DNA from: Clostridiales bacterium
GTDB lineage: Bacteria; Bacillota; Clostridia; Oscillospirales; Oscillospiraceae
Direction: 5' to 3'
Length of the DNA stretch: 35,591 nucleotides
NCBI GenBank assembly: GCA_004553545.1
Contig: SFLD01000015.1
Coordinates: forward strand, 1-35,591
Positions 1 through 7,597 of this stretch are shown in pieces; the first letter of the stretch is position 1; every line of letters begins with the position of its first letter. Under the pieces are notes generated by a model. It did not search any database and was not told the origin of the DNA. It saw nothing but the letters and a program-made list of their open reading frames with translations. Made by a program: the position numbers and the translations under genes.

Positions 1-1163
1 TTGTGGTGTTTCATGTCATCCAGCTCCTCCTGCCGGTATCCCAATCCCAGCAGGATGGCCTTGGTGTCCTGCCCCAGGGTGGGGGAGGGCACGTCGGTCT
101 TCACCGGATTCTCCGAGAGCTTCATGGGGTCGCCCACCAGCTGGATGTCCCCCAGGACGGGGTCCTTCACGGTAATGACCATGTCCCGGGCTAGGAGCTG
201 GGGATCCCGGAGGCTCTCCGCGATGCCCATGACCTCAGCCACGGGGATGTTGGTCCCGGCGAGCTTGGCCTCCAGTTCCTTGCCGGTGGTGTCCCGCAGG
301 AAGGCTTCCAGGTCGGTCTTCAGGGCGTCCCGGTGCTCCAGGCGGAGGGCGGCGGTCTGATAGTCGGCCTTCTGGGGGAAGCCGGTCCGCTGGCAGAAGG
401 TCTGCCACATGGCGTCCGTCTTCACGGAGAGGGCTACGTAGCTGTTCTTGGCCCGGTAGACGTCGCCGGGGGCGTACCAGGGACTGCGGTTGCCGTCCCG
501 GTGGAGGAGATTGCCGCAATCGGTATACTCCATGACGGGGTATTCCAGGGCGGTGATGAGGCTGCCCAGCATGGTGGCGTCCACCCGGCAGCCCTGGCCG
601 GTCCTGAGCTTGCGGTAGTAGGCGATGGTGATGCCCATCAGCAGCACGAGACCGGAGTAGCTGTCGCCGATGGCGGGGCCGATCTTCTGGGGGACGCCGT
701 CGGGGAAGCCGTTGAGGTCCATGACGCCGCTGACGGCCTGCATCACGTTGTCATAGGCGGCGTAGGCGGAGAGGGCGCCCTTGTTGCCGAAGCCGGAGAG
801 CTCGGCGTAGATGATGTCGGGCTTGATCTTCCGGACCTCCTCGTAGGAGAAGCCCATCTTCTCCAGGGTGCCGGCCTTGAAGTTGGAGCAGATGATGTCG
901 GACTCGGCGATGAGCCGGCGGATGATCTCCTTGGCCTCCGGGGCCCGGAGGTCCAGGGGCAGGCTCTGCTTGCCCCGGTTGAAGGAGGCGTAGTAGCCGC
1001 TGTAGCCGTTCTTGAAGGGGCCCCAGCCCCGGGCCTGGTCACCGCCGGAGACCTTCTCGATCTTGATGACCTGGGCGCCGAAGTCCGCCATGGTCATGGT
1101 GCAGAAGGGGCCAGCGTAGGCGTGGGTGAAGTCCAGGACCTTTACACCGTCAAGCATTCCCAT
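1..1163 (-). CDS. Family III (CaiB/BaiF) CoA-transferase, 3' end beyond window
   Basis: Product begins MGMLDGVKVLDFTHAYAGPF and carries the family III CoA-transferase hallmarks: an N-terminal LDFTHAYAGPFCTM block, MADFGAQVIKIEK, and NRGKQSLPLDLR. Such enzymes move CoA between acyl groups in the cytoplasm. 387 codons are visible and still open at base 3, close to the usual 390-400, so only the last few residues are missing. Start ATG at 1163-1161 has GGAGG about 8 nt upstream. It overlaps the end of the upstream paralogue by 14 nt, so the two are translationally coupled. Oddity: where the family has its nucleophilic Asp (SLQDAMY in the neighbour), this protein reads TMLGSLI, with Gly at about residue 200. 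It may therefore be the non-catalytic half of a heteromer. The substrate cannot be told from sequence. Confidence 0.9.
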   Translation of the reverse strand, partial: MGMLDGVKVLDFTHAYAGPFCTMTMADFGAQVIKIEKVSGGDQARGWGPFKNGYSGYYASFNRGKQSLPLDLRAPEAKEIIRRLIAESDIICSNFKAGTLEKMGFSYEEVRKIKPDIIYAELSGFGNKGALSAYAAYDNVMQAVSGVMDLNGFPDGVPQKIGPAIGDSYSGLVLLMGITIAYYRKLRTGQGCRVDATMLGSLITALEYPVMEYTDCGNLLHRDGNRSPWYAPGDVYRAKNSYVALSVKTDAMWQTFCQRTGFPQKADYQTAALRLEHRDALKTDLEAFLRDTTGKELEAKLAGTNIPVAEVMGIAESLRDPQLLARDMVITVKDPVLGDIQLVGDPMKLSENPVKTDVPSPTLGQDTKAILLGLGYRQEELDDMKHH

Positions 1164-2286
1164 TGTCGTTTCCTCCTTCCGAAAGGATGGCGTCGTTGTC
1201 GGCCCCCAGGACGGGGACCCGTTCACTGTAAGTGGGGGGCGTCTCTGCCAGGATCACCGGCATGGAGGGGAAGCAGAAGTCCCCCTGCTGCTGCAAAAAG
1301 CCGCAGACCCGGGTGTTCTCGGCGTCCACGATCTCCCGCACGTCCAGCACGGCGCAGCAGGGGATCTTGGCGTCGCGGCAGCGCTTCTCGGCGTCGAACT
1401 TCTCCCAGCGGAGGAGCCGCTCCGCCAGGGCGGGACGGAGGTAGGAGGCGTAGTTGGCCACCCGGTCGTCGTTGGTGGCGCAGAGGGGATCGTTCTTCAG
1501 ATCGTCGAAGCCCAGGGCGTCGCAGAAGCGTTCCCAGTGATCCTGAGCGGCGCAGCCCACGGCCAGGTAGCCGTCCGCCGTCTGGAAGGTGTCGTAGGGG
1601 GCGCAGGAGGGGTCATCGTTGCCCTTGCGGGACTGGACCTCGCCGATGGTGCTGTAGGCCACCGGGGCGGCCTCGATGCAGGAGTACATGGCGTCCTGCA
1701 GGGAGATATCCACCAGCTGGCCGACGCCCCGCTTCTCCCGGTCGATGAGGGCCAGCATCACGGCGGTGGCCAGGTACCCGGCGGCGTAATGCTCCGGGAT
1801 GCTGGGGCCGGACTGGACGGGATAGCCGCCGGACATGCCGGTCATATCCATGGCCACGGACCGGGCCTGGACCGTCAGGGAGGAGGCGGGAGCCTCCGCC
1901 AGGGGACCGGTGAGGCCGTAGGGGGTGACGGAGGCCAGAATCAGGTCCGGCTTCTCCGCCTTCAGGCTCTCGTAGTCCAGGCCCAGGGCCTTGGCCTCGG
2001 AGGGACGGAAGTCCGTGCAGACCACGTCGGCTTTCCGGAGGAGCGTTCGCAGCAGGGCGGCGCCCTCCGGCTGGGCGTAGTCCAGCAGGACGCTCTTCTT
2101 CCCGGCGGAGAGATAGCGGAAGTAGAGGCTCTCGCCGTTCCGGATGGGAGCGTAGCGGCGGGTGGGGTCCCCCTTGGGGGGCTCGACCTTAACGACCTCG
2201 GCGCCGTAGTTTGCCAGGTACTTGGTGGCAAGGCTGCCGGAAAGGCCGCGTGTCAGATCCAGAATGCGGATGTCGTGCAGCGGCAT
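1150..2286 (-). CDS. Family III (CaiB/BaiF) CoA-transferase
   Basis: 378-residue protein starting MPLHDIRILDLTRGLSGSLA. Family signatures are the N-terminal ILDLTR block, LANYGAEVVKVEPPKGDPTR, and VDISLQDAMYS, in which D198 fits the catalytic Asp that forms the acyl-anhydride and glutamyl/aspartyl-CoA intermediates. ATG 2286-2284 is chosen over an in-frame start at 2367 because AAGGAG lies 12 nt upstream and the family N-terminus begins here; the upstream extension would also cover the promoter. First gene of a two-gene operon; the last 14 nt overlap the second CoA-transferase. The operon lies behind a sigma-54-type promoter, suggesting strong, activator-dependent control by a substrate or nutrient signal. 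A carnitine, aromatic or short-chain acyl substrate are all possible; nothing in the window decides. Confidence 0.92.
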   Translation of the reverse strand: MPLHDIRILDLTRGLSGSLATKYLANYGAEVVKVEPPKGDPTRRYAPIRNGESLYFRYLSAGKKSVLLDYAQPEGAALLRTLLRKADVVCTDFRPSEAKALGLDYESLKAEKPDLILASVTPYGLTGPLAEAPASSLTVQARSVAMDMTGMSGGYPVQSGPSIPEHYAAGYLATAVMLALIDREKRGVGQLVDISLQDAMYSCIEAAPVAYSTIGEVQSRKGNDDPSCAPYDTFQTADGYLAVGCAAQDHWERFCDALGFDDLKNDPLCATNDDRVANYASYLRPALAERLLRWEKFDAEKRCRDAKIPCCAVLDVREIVDAENTRVCGFLQQQGDFCFPSMPVILAETPPTYSERVPVLGADNDAILSEGGNDNGNA

Positions 2287-2325
2287 GGATCTTATCACTC
2301 CTTTTTCTCGTTGTGCTATTCTATA

Positions 2326-2341
2326 AGCAAACGGCGTGCCA
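2326..2341 (-). promoter_or_regulatory. Sigma-54 (-24/-12) promoter of the CoA-transferase operon
   Basis: On the minus strand the sequence reads TGGCACGCCGTTTGCT. It matches the sigma-54 consensus TGGCACG-N4-TTGC(A/T) at every conserved position, with the required 10 nt between the GG and GC elements. It lies 40 nt upstream of the first CoA-transferase start codon. No rpoN or enhancer-binding-protein gene is in the window. Confidence 0.85.
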
Positions 2342-2372
2342 AGTCCGGAAACTGCGGAAATTGACATTTTCC

Positions 2373-2458
2373 TGACGATTTATTCAAATGCGAATAAATC
2401 GTCAAAAAAATACAAAGACATCTTATTCAAAATTGAATATTTTTTCGATTTTGAATAA
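2373..2458. promoter_or_regulatory. Array of three 18-bp dyads, probable upstream activating sequences
   Basis: The dyad TTATTC-N6-GAATAA occurs at 2380-2397 (perfect; its arms extend to 13 bp, 2373-2385 and 2392-2404), at 2423-2440 (last base differs), and at 2441-2458 (TTTTTC-N6-GAATAA). Copies two and three abut. Centres lie about 49, 92 and 110 bp upstream of the -24 element. This is where a dimeric sigma-54 activator would bind and loop to the promoter. The regulator's identity is unknown. Confidence 0.7.
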
Positions 2459-2571
2459 TCAAACGTGAAATTCAGACGGGGAAAGGGAGGAAAATCTGAA
2501 ACATTGATAAATTCTTGGCGATTATGACAGGAATGGGGCGTCGTATTTGGCTGTTCTGACAAAGCCTGCGG

Positions 2572-2604
2572 AAAAAAGCCCCCGGCGCCTCCGCGCCGGG
2601 GGCT
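2572..2604 (-). terminator. Orphan intrinsic terminator (minus strand)
   Basis: Twelve-bp GC stem (2577-2588 with 2593-2604, loop CTCC), followed on the minus strand by a run of T. No minus-strand gene ends here, so it may end a lost gene or a small RNA, or insulate the sigma-54 promoter from upstream transcription. Confidence 0.75.
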
Positions 2605-3141
2605 CCGTGAAGGGAATCAATTAGAAAGCAGGGGAGGAGGAACACCCAAAGCGTGTTGCAACCCAGCATGAAACGCTGCCTGTGCGGCAACGCAGCAAAT
2701 AGAAAACGACAAAGCCAGTCAGATTAAAAGTCTGCTGGACCGTCTGATATGAGTATTTAAGGGCAAGAGGTTGCCATCAAGAAGATGTTTCTGACCTTGA
2801 GCCAGCAGTTGGGCGTGAAGTGCATTGGCTAGATGGACATGGACGGAAGGACGATCTATGTTCAGATGCCAGGATCAACTGCCGGGAGTACTTTACGGAC
2901 GTCTCGACGAATGAATCACCAAGGTGGGAGAGGGGCGCTTGCGAGTGCGGTGTCTCGGGTTTTTGCCTGTTGAGAGGTGGGGGAGAAAGAGCGCTGGAGA
3001 AGGTGGGTAGGATAAGTGTGCAAGTTGCTTTGACTACACCTGGCTGCATTGGATTTATAAATCGGTGTTATTTGAAATATTAGCTTTATTTAATAAAAAA
3101 TCACAATATTATGGTCGGTTTTATATCATATTTTGGATATA
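2605..3141. other. Gene-free stretch, possible decayed coding remnants
   Basis: No reading frame here has both a ribosome site and recognisable protein character. One short plus-frame stretch near 2690-2750 reads SQIKSLLDRL before a stop, which could be the degraded tail of a coiled-coil protein, but this is too short to name. The right part (about 3080-3140) becomes strongly AT-rich as it approaches a promoter. Confidence 0.5.
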
Positions 3142-3170
3142 TTGACAGATACCAAACGAACTGCTATGCT
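3142..3170 (+). promoter_or_regulatory. Sigma-70-type promoter before the MmgE/PrpD gene
   Basis: TTGACA (3142-3147), a 17-nt spacer, then TATGCT (3165-3170), in an AT-rich region. The start codon follows about 80 nt downstream. Confidence 0.6.
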
Positions 3171-3251
3171 GAATGTGGATTTAGAAATGCTTGGCCAAGC
3201 TTCTAAGGACGACTGAAAAATACATCATGACTTTAGAAGGGAGACAATGGA

Positions 3252-3881
3252 ATGGCAGACGATAGAATCACCAGGCAAGTAGTCGAGTATTTTACTGACT
3301 TGAAATATGAGGACCTGCCCGAGGACGTCGTTCACACCGCGAAACGGATCTTTATGGATATCGTGGGCTGCGGCCTGGGTTCCCATCCCCTGGACAAGGG
3401 CGCCACGGCGGTCAAGCTGGTCAAGGCCAAGGGGGGCGCCCCGGAGGCTACCATTCTGGGCACCGGCGAGAAGCTCCCCATGGACGAAGTCGCCTTCGCC
3501 AACGGCGAGCTGATGCACTCCATGGACTTCAACGCGATCTCTCCCCCGCTGTATGTGGCTCCCATGGTCTGCCCCGCCACTCTGGCGGTGGCCGAGAACC
3601 AGGGCCGCTCCGGCAAGGACTTCCTCACCGCCATGGTGGCCGGCTTTGAGATCGCCATGCGCATCGGTCAGTCCCTGGGCAATTTCCGCTCCCGTGAGAT
3701 CAAGACCCGCGCCTCCGGCACCACCTGGGATACCATGGGTGTCGCCATCGCCGCCGGCAAGTTCAACAAGGAGCAGATGACCAACGCCTTCGGCCTCTCC
3801 GGTTACTTTGCCCCCATCCCCTGCCTGATGAAGTACATGCACACCGCCAACAACGGCATGCATGCCGTGAAAAAGTTGTGA
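3252..3881 (+). pseudogene. MmgE/PrpD-family protein, 3'-truncated
   Basis: N-terminal 209 residues of an MmgE/PrpD protein, a family that includes 2-methylcitrate dehydratase, cis-aconitate decarboxylase and related lyases. Family members are usually about 440-480 residues. Recognisable blocks are the N-terminal helical domain with KRIFMDIVGCGLG, VAFANGELMHSMDFNA and AGFEIAMRIGQSLG. The protein breaks off after NNGMHAVKKL, where relatives would go on to the second half of the helical domain and the lid domain. The missing half should abolish activity. ATG 3252 has GGGAG 8 nt upstream. Its stop (3879-3881) overlaps a GTG of the next gene, and the last codons come from that gene's original 5' sequence, consistent with a deletion joining two genes near 3866-3872. 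A chimeric assembly would look the same. Confidence 0.8.
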
Positions 3882-4465
3882 TTTTCGGCGCCGCCGGACA
3901 TACCGGCAAATACCTGACCCACAAGATGCAGTCCATCGCGGACATTGAACTGTCCGTCTTCGTCCGGAACCCGCAGAAATTTGAGGGCATGGACCTGAGC
4001 GGCGTCAACGTGATTCAGGGCGACGTGCTCAAGCCAGAGGACGTGAAGCGCGCCATGGAAGGGCAGGACGTGCTGCTCTGCTCGCTGGACGGCAACGTAC
4101 TGCCGATGGCGCAGAACATCGCCGCGGCGGTGGAGGAGACTTCGGTAAAGCGCATCATCTGGATCACCGGCATGGGCATCCACCATGAGATCTGCGGCAT
4201 CCACGGCATCATGCTGAATCAGCTGGCGAAAAAGATGCCGGAGTATATCACGGCGGCGGACACCATCGCCGCCAGCTCCGCTGTGACAACGCTCCTGCGC
4301 TGTCCCGGCATCCGGGACGGTGAGGGCGAGACCTACCGCCTGACGCGGGAGGGGGAAAAGCCTGCCTGCTGGTTCGTGGACCGGGCCGCCATCGCCCAGT
4401 GCATGGCGGACATGATCGCGGACGAGACGCTGGGCGCCAACGAGAGCCTGGGCATCACGAACTGA
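3878..4465 (+). CDS. NAD(P)-binding NmrA/atypical SDR protein with disturbed start
   Basis: About 195 residues with a Rossmann N-terminus (IFGAAGHTGKYL), then VFVRNP, GDVLKPEDV and IIWITGMGIH, as in NmrA-like/atypical short-chain dehydrogenases. These act as NAD(P)H-dependent reductases, epimerases or redox sensors. Typical relatives begin with a Met and one or two Lys before VVIFGA; here the frame continues upstream as CREKVV with no Met, so the native start seems lost. The GTG at 3878 overlaps the PrpD stop as GTGA and could restart translation. The downstream reductase starts 10 nt after its stop, so it remains part of the operon. Function unassigned. Confidence 0.75.
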   Translation: MIFGAAGHTGKYLTHKMQSIADIELSVFVRNPQKFEGMDLSGVNVIQGDVLKPEDVKRAMEGQDVLLCSLDGNVLPMAQNIAAAVEETSVKRIIWITGMGIHHEICGIHGIMLNQLAKKMPEYITAADTIAASSAVTTLLRCPGIRDGEGETYRLTREGEKPACWFVDRAAIAQCMADMIADETLGANESLGITN

Positions 4466-4475
4466 GAGGTGCGGA

Positions 4476-5033
4476 ATGAAAAAGATCCTGATTTTGGAGG
4501 GCAGTCCCCGGCTGAACGGGAATTCCTGCCTGTTGAGCGACGAATTTGCCCGGGGCGCAGAGGAAGCCGGATGCAGCGTGGAAAAGATCGCGGTTGCCCG
4601 GAAAAGGGTGGCAGGCTGCCTGGGCTGCAATGCCTGCTACCGGAATGACGGCGTCTGCGTCCAGAAGGACGACATGGTGGAGATCCGGGAGAAAATGCTG
4701 GGGGCGGATGTCATCGTCCTGGCCTCTCCCATCTACTTCTATTCCATGACGGCGCAGCTCAAGGCGGTCATTGACCGCAGCTATGCCTTCTTCTCCCAGT
4801 TGGCGGGCAAGACCTTCTATTTCATCATTTCCTGCGCCGCGCCGGACGAGGCGCTGACGGAAACCATGCAGGCCGCGCTCCGGGGCTTTACCTGCTGTGT
4901 GCCGGATTCCGTTGAGGGCGGCGTGATTCTCGGGACCGGGGCCAACGATGCCGGGGACATCCGCCATTCCCCGGCCATGGAACAGGCTTATCAAATGGGC
5001 CGCAGCTTCGCGGCACAGGAGGAACAGCACTGA
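4476..5033 (+). CDS. NADPH-dependent FMN reductase / iron-sulfur flavoprotein
   Basis: 185 residues, flavodoxin-like fold: GSPRLNGNS (residues 9-17) binds the FMN phosphate, and ASPIYFYSMTAQLKAVIDR is the family's second flavin/dimer block. Cysteines C48, C51, C54 and C61 (C-x2-C-x2-C-x6-C) match the compact cluster motif of iron-sulfur flavoproteins, so a 4Fe-4S cluster is likely. Such proteins pass electrons from NAD(P)H or ferredoxin to quinones or other acceptors. ATG 4476 is preceded by GAGAGGTGCGGA. The stop overlaps the next start as TGATG, so translation is coupled to the ADH-fold protein. The physiological acceptor is unknown. Confidence 0.88.
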   Translation: MKKILILEGSPRLNGNSCLLSDEFARGAEEAGCSVEKIAVARKRVAGCLGCNACYRNDGVCVQKDDMVEIREKMLGADVIVLASPIYFYSMTAQLKAVIDRSYAFFSQLAGKTFYFIISCAAPDEALTETMQAALRGFTCCVPDSVEGGVILGTGANDAGDIRHSPAMEQAYQMGRSFAAQEEQH

Positions 5034-6223
5034 TGCAGGATTTCATCTATGAGGGCGGCATCCGCATCCTTTACGGCGCGGAGCAGTTGCCCCGGGTCGC
5101 GGAGGAGATCGCGAAGCTGGGCCAGCGGATGCTGGTCATCCCCACGGGGAGTTTTCTCTCCGGCGGACACTATGAGACGCTGGAGCGTGCGTTGACCGGG
5201 GTGGGGCTTGTGGTTTTCCCACTGAACGCGGGGAGAAAACCGCTGCTGAGCAAGGTCCAGGAGGGAGCACGTCTGTGTGCGGAAAAGCAGATCGACGTGG
5301 TCCTGGGCATCGGCGGGGGCGTCAGCATGGACCTGGCCAAGGCCATCGCCTTCGGTGCGCGGAATACGGATGTCCCCATGGAGAGATTCCTGACCTATGA
5401 GGTATCCACCGATGGCCGCCCCATGCTGCCGGTGGTCACCATCCCAACGAATCCCATGTCTGGCTCTGAGACCAACGCGGACATTCAGATCACGCTGGAC
5501 GAGAGCGGCCTGCAGGTTGGCTGCTCTGTGGGGAAAGCCGTGTTCACCTGGCTGAACCCCGAGTACGTCATGTCCCTGCCTGACAGAGTTTTGGCCTATG
5601 GCCAGATGACCTCCTTTGTGCAGTTCTCCCTCAACTATCTGAACCTGACCCGCTCCCCGCTGGCAGAGCACTATGCGGAGGCCTCCATGAAGACCGTGCT
5701 GGAACGCCTGCGTCGTAGCCTTGCCAACAAGCAGGATGTGAATGCGCAGGGAACCCTGCTGCTGAACAGCGCCCTGGCTCTTTCCGGCATCGACGACCTG
5801 GGCCGCGAGGGTGAGTTTGCCCCCTATCCGCTCCGGTCCTTCGCCCAGCGGTATCTGGGGCTGGACTATCCCCATGCCCTGACGGGCCTTTTTCCATACT
5901 GGCTCAGGGAGATCTACCGTGCCAGCGAAGATAAGGCCATCTTCCGCCGCTATTTCAGCGAGATCCTCGGCGTAACTACAGACGGAACGGACGAGGAAGC
6001 GCTGCTGCAAGAGGCGCTGGCGGCGCTGAAGAAGCTCTATCAGGAATTCGGCATTGCCTTCCGCTACGGCGAGCTGGCAGCTGACCCGCAGGACCACGGA
6101 AGGCTGGTGGAGATCATCGACTCCTTCGGCCCCATGCCCTGCCAGATCATGCCGCTGACCACAGAGCGCATGGCAAAGATGATCGAGGACGCCATCGCCG
6201 GCCAACTGGATGAATGTGTCTGA
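5033..6223 (+). CDS. Iron-containing ADH-fold protein with degenerate metal site
   Basis: 396 residues, the usual length of the YqhD/BDH branch of group III alcohol dehydrogenases. The dinucleotide-binding segment is intact: VLGIGGGVSMDLAKAIA, then VVTIPTNPMSGSE. The catalytic domain is not. Against YqhD/BDH, whose divalent metal is held by D194, H198, H267 and H281, this protein has T193 and Q197 (in GQMTSFVQ), Y265 (in FAPYPL) and only H281 (in YPHALTG). With three of four ligands replaced it probably cannot bind the metal in the usual way, so it may be a pseudoenzyme, a metal-independent relative or a ligand-binding protein. It overlaps the reductase stop by 1 nt, and AGGAGG precedes the ATG. 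Ends before a hairpin. Confidence 0.88.
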   Translation: MQDFIYEGGIRILYGAEQLPRVAEEIAKLGQRMLVIPTGSFLSGGHYETLERALTGVGLVVFPLNAGRKPLLSKVQEGARLCAEKQIDVVLGIGGGVSMDLAKAIAFGARNTDVPMERFLTYEVSTDGRPMLPVVTIPTNPMSGSETNADIQITLDESGLQVGCSVGKAVFTWLNPEYVMSLPDRVLAYGQMTSFVQFSLNYLNLTRSPLAEHYAEASMKTVLERLRRSLANKQDVNAQGTLLLNSALALSGIDDLGREGEFAPYPLRSFAQRYLGLDYPHALTGLFPYWLREIYRASEDKAIFRRYFSEILGVTTDGTDEEALLQEALAALKKLYQEFGIAFRYGELAADPQDHGRLVEIIDSFGPMPCQIMPLTTERMAKMIEDAIAGQLDECV

Positions 6224-6305
6224 CCCGCCTCCCCCCCAGGGGCGGAGCGGGGCTGCGAGAGAGCAGGGGAGACGAGGCCCCTGCGTGTGAAAGGATTTTC
6301 CCATG

Positions 6306-6349
6306 ATAAACCACGGCGGTGCACGGAAACGTACACCGCCGTGGTTTAT
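6306..6349. terminator. Hairpin between convergent genes
   Basis: A perfect 16-bp stem (6306-6321 with 6334-6349, 12-nt loop) lies between the plus-strand ADH-fold gene and the minus-strand SLH gene. The AT-rich ends of the stem can supply a short U tract either way. Probable bidirectional terminator. Confidence 0.7.
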
Positions 6350-6434
6350 GAAATTGCGGGGGAGTCTGTTCCGGGGGTTTTGCGAGCGATGGGCAGATTG
6401 TCTTTATCAGTCTGGGTCCTGCAGAGTGGTTCCC

Positions 6435-7529
6435 TTACTCTGCCAGGCAGCGGTAGAGGAAGGTTACGATCTGACCCCGGGTGCAGGGAGCGTTGGGACT
6501 GAAGGTGGTGGCGGTGGTTCCGTTGGTGACACCGTGAGTCACCGCCCAGAGGGCTGCGTGGTAGCAGAAGCTGCCGTAGGACACGTCCGTGAAGGGATTG
6601 GTCCCCAGAGCGGGGGGAGAATTCTGGGCCCGGTAGAGGAAGGTCACGATGTGGCCCCGGCTGCACTGCTGGTTGGGGGAGAAGGTGGTCTCCGTGGTGC
6701 CCCGGGTGATGCCCTGCTCCACCGCCCAGAGGACGGCATCATGATAGTAGGCGTTGGGGCCGACGTCCGTAAAGGGCATCTCGCGGTTCTGGGGCGCGGG
6801 TTTCCCGGCAGCCCGCCAGAGGAAGGTCACGGCCTGGGCCCGGGTGCAGATACCGTTGGGGTCAAAGTACTGGTCGGTGACGCCGTTGGTGATGCCGTGC
6901 TCCACGGCCCACTCCACGGCATCGTGGCAGAAGGAATCCTCCGGGACATCCACAAAGGTGCCGGAGCCGGGCTGCGCGGGCGTCTCACCGCCGGACTCGC
7001 CGCCACCGCCGGTGCTGCCGCCGCTGCCCGTACCGCCGCCGGAGTCTCCGCCGACGCGGGTGACGCTGACGGTGAAGGCGGGCGTGGAGGTATCGCCGGA
7101 GGTGTGGCCGCTGGCGTCCACAGTGACGATCTTGGAGGAGACCAGCTGCACGTTCCGGGCAGCGGTGCCGGAGTAGGCGTAGGTGACCCGGGCCACGGTG
7201 TAGTCGCCGGGCTGATACTTGTTGCTGCTGCTGTAGAAGCAGAAGTACAGCACGCCGTCCTTCACGGTCTTGGTCTGGGGCTCCTCCTTCAGGCTGCCCA
7301 GCATCTCCAAGGACTGGAGGGAGACGTCGGAGGCGGAGGGCTTCAGCCCGAACTCCGCCCCAGCGAAGGCCTCGTCCACATGGAGCTTGATGTCAAAGGA
7401 AAACGTGGCCTGATCCTTCTCCAGCTGGAGAGAGGAGACCGAGGGAGTGATCTCGGCGGCCAGGGCGCTGCCTGCCAGGAGACAGACGGCCAGGAAGCCG
7501 CTGAGAAGCTTTGCCAGATGATGTTTCAT
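6435..7529 (-). CDS. Exported SLH-domain protein with cohesin-like domain (surface anchor)
   Basis: 364 residues. A signal peptide (about 1-24, ending AGSALA) leads into a beta-rich domain (about 28-150; FAGAEFGL, VLYFCFYSSSNKY) that resembles cohesin or related dockerin-associated folds. A Gly/Ser/Pro linker (about 158-187) follows, then three SLH repeats (about 188-240, 250-300, 312-362), each with the pattern F-DV, AV-WA-HGITNGT and CTRGQIVTFLYR. SLH domains bind pyruvylated secondary cell-wall polymer, so the protein should sit on the cell wall. Last gene of a minus-strand set with two dockerin proteins, so it could be their anchor. The cohesin assignment is by eye and unproven. ATG 7529 has GGAGG 5 nt upstream. 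Confidence 0.85.
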   Translation of the reverse strand: MKHHLAKLLSGFLAVCLLAGSALAAEITPSVSSLQLEKDQATFSFDIKLHVDEAFAGAEFGLKPSASDVSLQSLEMLGSLKEEPQTKTVKDGVLYFCFYSSSNKYQPGDYTVARVTYAYSGTAARNVQLVSSKIVTVDASGHTSGDTSTPAFTVSVTRVGGDSGGGTGSGGSTGGGGESGGETPAQPGSGTFVDVPEDSFCHDAVEWAVEHGITNGVTDQYFDPNGICTRAQAVTFLWRAAGKPAPQNREMPFTDVGPNAYYHDAVLWAVEQGITRGTTETTFSPNQQCSRGHIVTFLYRAQNSPPALGTNPFTDVSYGSFCYHAALWAVTHGVTNGTTATTFSPNAPCTRGQIVTFLYRCLAE

Positions 7530-7542
7530 GAGAACCTCCAGG

Positions 7543-7574
7543 GCGGAGCGTGCCGGTCGACCGGCACGCTCCGC
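7543..7574. repeat. 32-nt perfect palindrome between dockerin and SLH genes
   Basis: Both halves (7543-7558, 7559-7574) are exact reverse complements with no loop; the centre reads GGTCGACC. It sits 13 nt upstream of the SLH gene start, directly before its ribosome site. No T tract follows. It could be an mRNA stabiliser or processing site, or a protein-binding dyad. Confidence 0.75.
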
Positions 7575-7597
7575 GGTTTCGTTGGTAGGGGATGCGA

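Noticed and set aside
333..2364. Plus-strand open frames opposite the CoA-transferases
   Set aside because: No family features and biased composition; minus-strand products are clear CaiB/BaiF proteins.
2777..3049. A 90-codon minus-strand frame in the gene-free stretch
   Set aside because: No ribosome site and no protein-like pattern; Ser/Pro-rich composition consistent with chance.
3190..3215. Possible second sigma-54 promoter (TTGGCC) before the PrpD gene
   Set aside because: No GC element at the required 10-nt distance; a sigma-70-type pair lies just upstream.
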